From Kiritimatiellia bacterium (GTDB taxonomy: Bacteria; Verrucomicrobiota; Kiritimatiellia; RFP12; UBA1067), in the NCBI GenBank assembly GCA_904502135.1, contig CAJGDE010000067.1, positions 1 to 10,811 of the forward strand: a stretch of 10,811 bases of DNA. The letters are read 5' to 3'. The translations under genes and the position numbers were made by a program. The notes under the pieces are model-generated. The model saw only the letters and a list, made by a program, of their open reading frames with translations, was not told the DNA's origin and searched no databases. Positions 1-4,753 of the stretch are shown here, in pieces; position 1 is the first letter of the stretch, and every line of letters starts with the position of its first letter.

Positions 1-1
1 G

Positions 2-193
2 AAATGGAAGAGCGCCGAAGTGATACGCGCGAACCGCGAGCACCTGAAGAAGATCGGCGCGAACTACCTCCTGAACGTGGGCCCAGACGCGCTCGGACGC
101 ATCCCGGCGATAAGCGCAGACATTCTGCGCGGCGCGGCGCCTCAGCGGATGCGGCGTGCCGGCGGGCATTGTTTGGGAAAGCGATGTAAGTGA
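2..193 (+). CDS. GH29 alpha-L-fucosidase, C-terminal fragment (5' end outside window)
   Basis: Reading frame 2 is open from the window edge to a TGA at 191-193 and gives 63 residues. It contains the segment KKIGANYLLNVGPDALGRIP followed by AISADILRGA. The stretch NYLLNVGPDxxGRIP then an ILR helix is a hallmark of the end of the GH29 alpha-L-fucosidase catalytic barrel, enzymes that remove terminal alpha-L-fucose from glycans, usually after export. After ILRGAA the residues (PQRMRRAGGHCLGKRCK) do not look like the usual family continuation, which runs into a WLxxNGExIYGT-like segment, so the gene may be truncated or frameshifted here. The fragment is more GC-rich than its neighbours. The fucosidase identity is solid; whether the gene is intact cannot be judged without the upstream part. 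Confidence 0.8.
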   Translation, partial: KWKSAEVIRANREHLKKIGANYLLNVGPDALGRIPAISADILRGAAPQRMRRAGGHCLGKRCK

Positions 194-371
194 TATTGAT
201 AAGACGACGCTTGAGACTGCGCCTGGGCGATTCTTCGTGCCGTATGCCTAAAGGCTGCAAGCAAAGCGGCCACGCTACATTCGCTTTCGCGATTTTACGA
301 ACGCGAACTGCTCGGAGATTGAGCTTCGCACCGTTCCCTATAATACCGGCTTTTTTATAAGCGTGCGGTAA
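141..371 (+). pseudogene. Stop-interrupted protein-like remnant in frame 3 downstream of the fucosidase
   Basis: Frame 3 from about 141 reads as plausible protein: ...GIVWESDVSDIDKTTLETAP then GRFFVPYA, a TAA at 249-251, and directly on in the same frame RLQAKRPRYIRFRDFTNANC then SEIELRTVPYNTGFFISVR, ending at TAA 369-371. The residue mix (alternating hydrophobic/charged, aromatic-rich, ending in FISVR) resembles a beta-sandwich C-terminus of a carbohydrate-active or cell-surface protein, but I do not recognise a family. There is no start codon or ribosome site of its own. It may be the C-terminal part of the fucosidase gene displaced by a frameshift near 140-165 plus a nonsense change, or the tail of an unrelated gene. 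The coding look is a judgement by eye. Confidence 0.35.
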
Positions 372-428
372 CATGTCGGGTCCCCCACTATCACTAACCC
401 CTAATCCCTTGGCCCGTACCTGGCTAAT

Positions 429-458
429 TTGCAATGTGACTGATAAATATGATATAAT
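429..458 (+). promoter_or_regulatory. Sigma-70-type promoter for hisG
   Basis: TTGCAA (429-434) and TATAAT (453-458) are separated by 18 bases. The -10 is preceded by TGA, giving TGATATAAT, which matches the extended -10 form (TGnTATAAT). The predicted transcription start is near 465, about 30 bases before the hisG ATG at 494, leaving room for the GGAG ribosome site at 480-483. The same nonamer recurs twice in the divergent promoter at 4144-4164. Confidence 0.7.
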
Positions 459-493
459 TTACTTTGTTTATCAACTTTTGGAGAAAAAGAAAA

Positions 494-1363
494 ATGGCGA
501 TAGTTTTAGGACTACCTAAAGGCAGTTTGCAGGACTCTACGTTCGCTCTCTTTAAGAGGGCGGGCTTTAATGTTACATGCTCAAGCCGCTCATACGTTCC
601 ATCGATCGACGATGAAGAGATTAAATGCCGTCTTTTAAGGCCGCAGGAAATGAGCCGCTATGTTGAGCTTGGGCTTCTTGACGCCGGTATTTGCGGTTAC
701 GATTGGGTTTACGAAAACGGTAGCGACGTTGAAGAGATTTGCGAGCTTAACTATTCAAAAGCTACTTCAAATCCCGTGCGTTGGGTTCTCGCCGTTCCCA
801 ATGATTCTAAAATCAAGTCGGTCAAAGACCTTAACGGAAAGCGCATTTCGACGGAAGCTATCGGTCTTGTGAAGCGCTATCTTAAGAAGCACGGCGTCAA
901 GGCCGACGTCGAGTTCAGCTGGGGCGCGACTGAGGTCAAGGCTCCCGAGCTTGTTGATGCTATCGTAGATCTTACCGAGACGGGCAGTTCTTTGAGGGCC
1001 AATAATCTGCGTATCGTTGATACGATTCTCACTTCAACCACGCGTTTTATCGCCAACAAAAAGAGTTGGAAGAATTCTGCCAAGCGCGCCAAGTTGGAGC
1101 AGCTTAAGATGCTTCTTACCGGAGCGCTTGAAGCTCAGCGCCGCGTGCTTTTGAAGTGCAATGCGCCTGCGAAGACGCTTGATAAGGTCGTTAAGACGCT
1201 TCCCGCGCTTCACGCTCCTACGGTCAACAAGCTTAATGATGAAAAGTGGTTCGCCGTAGAGTCTGTCGTCGAGGAGAAGCTTGTGCGCGATCTTATTCCG
1301 CAGCTTATCAAGAACGGGGCCACTGGCATTATTGAACTTCCGCTTAACAAGATTATTTTCTAA
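494..1363 (+). CDS. hisG: ATP phosphoribosyltransferase, long form (HisG_L)
   Basis: Catalyses the first, feedback-controlled step of histidine synthesis: ATP + PRPP to N1-phosphoribosyl-ATP, in the cytoplasm. The 289 residues fit the long (hexameric) family, with a two-lobed catalytic part and a C-terminal ACT-like regulatory domain of about 75-80 residues that binds histidine. Visible landmarks are the N-terminal LGLPKGSL, the LLDAGICGYDWV segment, and the PRPP-binding motif DLTETGSSLRANNLR with E162 (numbered from this ATG). The last ~75 residues (TLPALHAPTVNKL... to GATGIIELPLNKII) match the regulatory domain, so HisZ should not be needed. I chose ATG 494 because GGAG lies at 480-483 and the product then starts MAIVLGLPKG as the family does. 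A TTG at 464 would add ten residues but sits at the predicted transcription start. No other his gene is in the window. The bS22-like gene follows 28 bases later. Confidence 0.96.
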   Translation: MAIVLGLPKGSLQDSTFALFKRAGFNVTCSSRSYVPSIDDEEIKCRLLRPQEMSRYVELGLLDAGICGYDWVYENGSDVEEICELNYSKATSNPVRWVLAVPNDSKIKSVKDLNGKRISTEAIGLVKRYLKKHGVKADVEFSWGATEVKAPELVDAIVDLTETGSSLRANNLRIVDTILTSTTRFIANKKSWKNSAKRAKLEQLKMLLTGALEAQRRVLLKCNAPAKTLDKVVKTLPALHAPTVNKLNDEKWFAVESVVEEKLVRDLIPQLIKNGATGIIELPLNKIIF

Positions 1364-1391
1364 TCTGAATAAAAACTAAGGAGAAATAAAA

Positions 1392-1481
1392 ATGGGATCC
1401 ATCAAGAAAAAACGCCGTAAAAAAATGTCGAAGCATAAATACGATAAGCGTATGAAGGCTCAGCGCCATAAGAACAAGTAA
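1392..1481 (+). CDS. bS22/mS38-like small ribosomal protein (AURKAIP1/COX24 motif), 29 aa
   Basis: A 29-residue, extremely basic peptide beginning MGSIKKKRRKKMSKHKYDKR. It has a near-consensus ribosome site AAGGAG (1378-1383) eight bases before the ATG, one of the best in the window, so it is very likely translated. The core GSxxKKRRKKMSKHK is the AURKAIP1/COX24 motif, found in the mitochondrial small-subunit protein mS38 and in the short actinobacterial ribosomal protein bS22, as I recall them. The expected role is an rRNA-clamping peptide in the small ribosomal subunit; the assignment is by motif resemblance only. It lies 28 bases after hisG with no promoter between them, so it is probably co-transcribed, and a hairpin follows ten bases after its stop. 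Genes this short are easily missed by automatic callers. Confidence 0.85.
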   Translation: MGSIKKKRRKKMSKHKYDKRMKAQRHKNK

Positions 1482-1490
1482 GCTTGTAAT

Positions 1491-1516
1491 AGACCCGGTT
1501 CAAGAGAGCCGGGTCT
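1491..1516 (+). terminator. Hairpin ending the hisG-bS22 unit
   Basis: AGACCCGG (1491-1498) and CCGGGTCT (1509-1516) form a perfect 8-bp GC-rich stem around a ~10-base loop, starting nine bases after the small ribosomal gene. The tail TTAAATCTTT (1516-1525) is only moderately T-rich, so termination may be partial. No separate promoter is visible before the next gene at 1540, which suggests some read-through. Confidence 0.65.
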
Positions 1517-1539
1517 TAAATCTTTAAGCGGTAAAAGAA

Positions 1540-2439
1540 ATGCAGATATTAGATATCAAAGAGATTTTTTACGTTTTTTGCGCATCGTCATTTGCCTTGG
1601 GCGCGTGCATAGCCTCATTTCTTAATGTGGTCGTATATAGACTTCCGCTTGGACTGTCAGTGGTCTTTCCGCCGTCTAGATGCCCGAAGTGCTCGAAGCA
1701 TATAGCGTGGTACAATAATATACCGGTGATAAGCTATCTTCTGTTAAGAGGGCGATGCGCCAGCTGTTCGGCCGGGATATCCCCGAGATACATTATAGTT
1801 GAACTGCTCGGGGGAGCGCTTTTTCTTGGAGTATTTCTGCGTCTTTTCGCCGGCAATTCACTTGCGCTGGCGATGGCCTCGCAGTCGACTCTTGGCGCAG
1901 CGCTTGCGTTTTTATATTTGGTCTTTCTCTGGGTGTGGGTGTCTCTTATGATCGCCGGCAGCTTCATTGATTTCGATCATAAGTTGTTGCCAGATTTCAC
2001 AACGGTCGGCGGAATGTGGCTGGGTGTGATATTTTGGGGAGTTGTAAGTCTTACATCAAACAAGTACGGCTTTGGAGAATTTGCCAGATACATTCCGTTT
2101 TTATATTCTCTTTCCGGTCTGATGATCGGTTTCGCCCTGATGTGGCTTATCAGATTTTTGGGTACGATCGTATTCAAGCGCGAGGCGATGGGACTTGGAG
2201 ATGTTTTTCTCATGGGGGCCGTCGGAGCCGTTTCAGGCCCCGTGGCCGTTTTGGTCTCGCTCGTTCTTTCATCGATATTTGGCTCCGTTGTGGGGTTGAC
2301 GCTTATTGCGCTGTCGAAGGCCAAGCTTGGTAAATTCGTGGAGATTCCTTACGGTCCTTATATCTGTATGGGCTCGTTGGCTTGGATTTTTTACGGGCCA
2401 GAACTTGTCGGCTGGTATTTGCAGCTTTTTGCGCGCTGA
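1540..2439 (+). CDS. pilD: Type IV prepilin peptidase / N-methyltransferase (A24 family)
   Basis: Inner-membrane aspartyl protease that removes the leader peptide from type IV pilins or type II secretion pseudopilins and methylates the new N-terminus. The 299 residues show the full bifunctional layout. The N-terminal cytosolic domain begins GACIASFLNVVVYRLP and carries the zinc tetrad C48PKC51 and C73ASC76. Several hydrophobic helices follow, with the two catalytic aspartate motifs: FIDFDHKLLPD (D144/D146) and GLGD (D221). Length and order match PilD/GspO. The start is ATG 1540; upstream AAGCGGTAAAAGAA gives only a weak ribosome site. No pilin or secretion genes lie nearby, so the substrates are encoded elsewhere. 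The DUF2235 hydrolase starts 23 bases after its stop, so the two are probably co-transcribed. The identification is firm; which pilus or secretion system it serves is unknown. Confidence 0.95.
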   Translation: MQILDIKEIFYVFCASSFALGACIASFLNVVVYRLPLGLSVVFPPSRCPKCSKHIAWYNNIPVISYLLLRGRCASCSAGISPRYIIVELLGGALFLGVFLRLFAGNSLALAMASQSTLGAALAFLYLVFLWVWVSLMIAGSFIDFDHKLLPDFTTVGGMWLGVIFWGVVSLTSNKYGFGEFARYIPFLYSLSGLMIGFALMWLIRFLGTIVFKREAMGLGDVFLMGAVGAVSGPVAVLVSLVLSSIFGSVVGLTLIALSKAKLGKFVEIPYGPYICMGSLAWIFYGPELVGWYLQLFAR

Positions 2440-2462
2440 ATGTTGATTAAGGCTTTTCATCT

Positions 2463-3176
2463 ATGAACCTGTGTATTTTCTTCGAGGGTACAGGGCAGGG
2501 GGTGGAAGGTCAGATCACAAATGTCACGCGAATGCAGAGGCTCTGCGTAGAAGCTGAAGGAAGTCAGCTTACGCATCTTGAGTCAGGTCCCGGCACGCGG
2601 GCGATAGCGCAGGTCGGCGGTTACATAATGGGAAGCGACTGGAGAGTTATTTTCAGATCTGCCAGGCGTTGGTTTGAGGCGAATTACAAGCGTCTTCCCG
2701 CGAAGTCATCTGTGACGAAGGTGTATTTATTCGGATTTTCACGAGGGGCGCTTTTGGCGCGTCATTTCGCCTCATGGTTAGATAAACTGAATATCGGCGT
2801 TTCATATTTGGGTCTTTGGGATACGGTCGATTCCACTTTAGGTTTGGATGTCCCTAAGGATGTTCCGCAAAACGTATACGCTTGCCGCCATGCTGTGGCA
2901 AGAGACGAGGCAAGGCGCTTTTTTGATTATGTTCCGATCAAGTCTGATATTGACATAGTGGAAGAGATGCTTTTCCCGGGCAGTCACAGCGATATAGGCG
3001 GACTTTACGATGATGATCACCAGATAGCCGACTTGACGCTTAATTGGATTGCTGAAGGCGCTCAAAAGGCGGGAGTTCTGTTAAAAAACGATATTGGGGA
3101 GGTCGACCTTGATTTTTCAAAGGTTATTCTTCACGATTCATCGTTAGAAGCGAATAATCTGTGGGGGGGCTCTTGA
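2463..3176 (+). CDS. DUF2235 / Tle1-like alpha/beta hydrolase
   Basis: A 237-residue protein with the DUF2235 layout: an N-terminal strand and loop CIFFEGTGQG (residues 4-13), a nucleophile elbow FGFSRGA with Ser93 (GxSxG), an acidic LGLWDTVDS with Asp120, and FPGSHSDIGG with His175. Together these supply a Ser-Asp-His triad. The family includes the catalytic domain of Tle1 phospholipase effectors of type VI secretion as well as many stand-alone proteins of unknown substrate. Here it is short, with no signal peptide, no membrane domain and no VgrG, PAAR or immunity gene nearby, so an effector role is not supported. TTAAGG (2447-2452) lies ten bases before the ATG. A run of seven G at 3163-3169, just before the stop, may mark a frame error: with one G fewer the protein would run on about 20 residues to TGA 3232-3234 (shifted-frame numbering), ending just before the convergent gene. 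Confidence 0.85.
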   Translation: MNLCIFFEGTGQGVEGQITNVTRMQRLCVEAEGSQLTHLESGPGTRAIAQVGGYIMGSDWRVIFRSARRWFEANYKRLPAKSSVTKVYLFGFSRGALLARHFASWLDKLNIGVSYLGLWDTVDSTLGLDVPKDVPQNVYACRHAVARDEARRFFDYVPIKSDIDIVEEMLFPGSHSDIGGLYDDDHQIADLTLNWIAEGAQKAGVLLKNDIGEVDLDFSKVILHDSSLEANNLWGGS

Positions 3177-3244
3177 TTTGATAAAAAGGAAGGTGTCGGG
3201 ACTTTCTCTTCATAAAAGATGTTTCGGTTTGTGACATATTCCCG

Positions 3245-4135
3245 TCATCTGACTTCGCCGTGTCCCGCATTCATATTTTCGCCTAAAAGCGCCAAAGACG
3301 CCTCCGCAGCGGCGAAGTCCTGTATCCATCCGTTTTCAAAGCCGAAATCGCCGGCAGCTTCAACTACGCTTTCATATTCCTTTTCATTTACTCCTCTATC
3401 AAACGGCGGAGTTTCGAGTGCCTTGTACGCTGGTGTATATTGGCACATGACCGATATCGGAATTTCATTTGAGACTTCAGTCGCCAGCCACGCCAAATTT
3501 TCAATCGCCTCATCCGCATGACCGGGCAGAACCAGTATGCGCACGATAAGAGGGGTGTCGCTTGTCGGTGTGCGCCGCCATGCCCATTTGATCGCTTCAC
3601 GCGCAGCTTTGACATATCCCGGGGCTTCGGAGACGGCTATGGCTGTTGTATCGTTTGAGTATCTCAAGTCAAACAGGGCGCTGTCGCAAAGTTCCGAGTA
3701 TTCTTCAAGCGTTTCAATCTTTTCATAGCCTGAAGAATTCCATACTATCGGCAAGACTATACCTTTCTTTCTCAGCGGCTGAAGCGCTTCTCTGACAAAC
3801 GGCAGATATGGCGTCGGTGAGACTAGATTCCAATTTTCCGTGCGGTCTTCAATCGCCAGAGAGCGAAATATTTCCGTAAGCTCATCGATGGTCTTATCCA
3901 AGCCTTCTCCACGCCAGCTCCAAGGCGAATTTTGGCAATAGAGACATTTCATCGTGCATCTTGAGAAAAAGACGCATCCGGAGCCTCTTTCCTTCGTAAT
4001 CGGCGGCTCTTCCCCGAAATGCGCTCCCCAGCGAAAAACCCTCGCCATGGAGCCTGCTTTGCAAAAGCCCGTTAAGCCATTCGATGCGAATCGATTGGCT
4101 CGGCAATTCCTAGGGCATAGAGTACAAAATTCCAT
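3245..4135 (-). CDS. PflX-type radical SAM protein (COG1313 family)
   Basis: A 296-residue cytosolic iron-sulfur protein of the COG1313 'PflX' group, related to pyruvate formate-lyase activating enzymes. The radical SAM cluster motif is C60TMKC64LYC67 within GSGCVFFSRCTMKCLYCQN, which fits CxxxCxxC. An N-terminal CTLCPRNCRANR...GFC segment (C4, C7, C11, C25) is typical of this group and may bind a second metal site. The GEEPPITKERGSG segment that follows is also characteristic. The expected chemistry is reductive cleavage of S-adenosylmethionine to a 5'-deoxyadenosyl radical; the physiological target is unknown, and no glycyl-radical enzyme is visible here. The ATG at 4135 lies only eight bases from a TATAAT on the same strand (4149-4144), with no ribosome site between, so the mRNA may be leaderless. 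It converges with the DUF2235 gene, with no clear terminator in the gap 3177-3244. Confidence 0.88.
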   Translation of the reverse strand: MEFCTLCPRNCRANRFASNGLTGFCKAGSMARVFRWGAHFGEEPPITKERGSGCVFFSRCTMKCLYCQNSPWSWRGEGLDKTIDELTEIFRSLAIEDRTENWNLVSPTPYLPFVREALQPLRKKGIVLPIVWNSSGYEKIETLEEYSELCDSALFDLRYSNDTTAIAVSEAPGYVKAAREAIKWAWRRTPTSDTPLIVRILVLPGHADEAIENLAWLATEVSNEIPISVMCQYTPAYKALETPPFDRGVNEKEYESVVEAAGDFGFENGWIQDFAAAEASLALLGENMNAGHGEVR

Positions 4136-4164
4136 TGCCGCTTATTATATCAAAATGATATAAT
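4135..4164. promoter_or_regulatory. Divergent, mirror-image extended -10 promoter pair
   Basis: ATTATATCA (4144-4152), AAA, TGATATAAT (4156-4164) is a perfect 9-bp inverted repeat with a 3-base spacer. Read outward, each arm is TGATATAAT, an extended -10. On the plus strand the -10 (4159-4164) has TTGCCG (4135-4140) 18 bases upstream as a -35 and should start RNA near 4171 for the GHKL-RND-adaptor operon. On the minus strand the -10 (4149-4144) should start RNA at about the ATG of the radical SAM gene. No comparable -35 is seen for the minus arm. Because the two -10 boxes almost touch, polymerase should be able to occupy only one direction at a time. The same symmetric site could also be an operator. 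Confidence 0.6.
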
Positions 4165-4205
4165 TGTTGCTTTCCGATTCTAAAGGGAGGAAGAGAAATC
4201 TTTTT

Positions 4206-4751
4206 ATGCATGCAAGCATAGCCGATGTTATAGCAGATACAGCGCAGAATTCAATTGAAGCTGGTGCTGGACACGTCAGTGTCACACTCACCGAAAGGTT
4301 GGGGCGCATTTCTATTGAGATATGTGACAATGGAAAGGGCATGGATGAGCAGACTGCGGCTAAGGCGTTCGACCCATTTTATACGGAACCGGGAAAGCAT
4401 GATAAGCGAAAAGTAGGTCTTGGACTTCCGATTCTAAGACAGATCTGCGAGGCGACGGGCGGAAGTGTGGAGCTTGAGTCGAAAAAAGGCGTGGGTACTA
4501 CACTAAAGTACGATTTTGACGCTTCGCATATTGATCTGCCGCCGATGGGTGATATAACGGTCATGGTGACAGCTCTTTTAAATTATCCTGGGGATTTTGA
4601 GCTTGTTTTCACTCATGCGAAGGGTGATAATCGCTACAGTATCGCGAAAAGCGAATTGATTGACGCCGTTGGCCCATTGGATGGGATTGAGGCGCTTTCG
4701 CTTGCTCGTGATTTCATCTCTTCACAGGAATCAGAACTTTCGGCTTCTTGA
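4206..4751 (+). CDS. Stand-alone GHKL (HATPase_c) ATP-binding protein
   Basis: A 181-residue soluble protein made of a histidine-kinase-like ATPase fold plus a ~70-residue C-terminal extension. Nucleotide-binding boxes are clear: N box IADTAQNSIEAGA (N15), G1 DNGKGMD (41-47), F box DPFYT (56-60), G2 GLGLPI (71-76) and G3 GVGTT (95-99). There is no dimerisation/phosphoacceptor H box, sensor domain or membrane segment, so it is not a complete sensor kinase. The tail begins SHIDLPPMGDI, which I recall from small ATP-binding proteins often found near hydrogenase genes in clostridia. A partner kinase, anti-sigma or chaperone-like role is possible but not shown. ATG 4206 gives the family-like start MHASIADVIADTAQNS; GGGAGGAAGAG lies at 4185-4195. 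An in-frame TTG at 4164 falls within the promoter and is unlikely. It is the first gene of the efflux operon, and its stop is two bases before the next ATG. Confidence 0.88.
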   Translation: MHASIADVIADTAQNSIEAGAGHVSVTLTERLGRISIEICDNGKGMDEQTAAKAFDPFYTEPGKHDKRKVGLGLPILRQICEATGGSVELESKKGVGTTLKYDFDASHIDLPPMGDITVMVTALLNYPGDFELVFTHAKGDNRYSIAKSELIDAVGPLDGIEALSLARDFISSQESELSAS

Positions 4752-4753
4752 AT

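Noticed and set aside
319..344. TTGAGC and TATAAT as a promoter upstream of hisG
   Set aside because: The spacing is only 14 bases, and it lies in the protein-like remnant; the 429-458 promoter is far better placed.
464..493. TTG start adding ten residues to HisG
   Set aside because: It coincides with the predicted transcription start and lacks a ribosome site; the downstream ATG has GGAG and gives the usual HisG N-terminus.
1977..2324. Minus-strand open frame opposite the prepilin peptidase
   Set aside because: It lies wholly within a well-recognised gene and its product has no recognisable fold or motif.
3177..3244. Terminator between the convergent DUF2235 and radical SAM genes
   Set aside because: No stem followed by a T-run could be found on either strand.
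4164..4205. TTG start adding fourteen residues to the GHKL protein
   Set aside because: It overlaps the -10 box; the ribosome site lies downstream of it.
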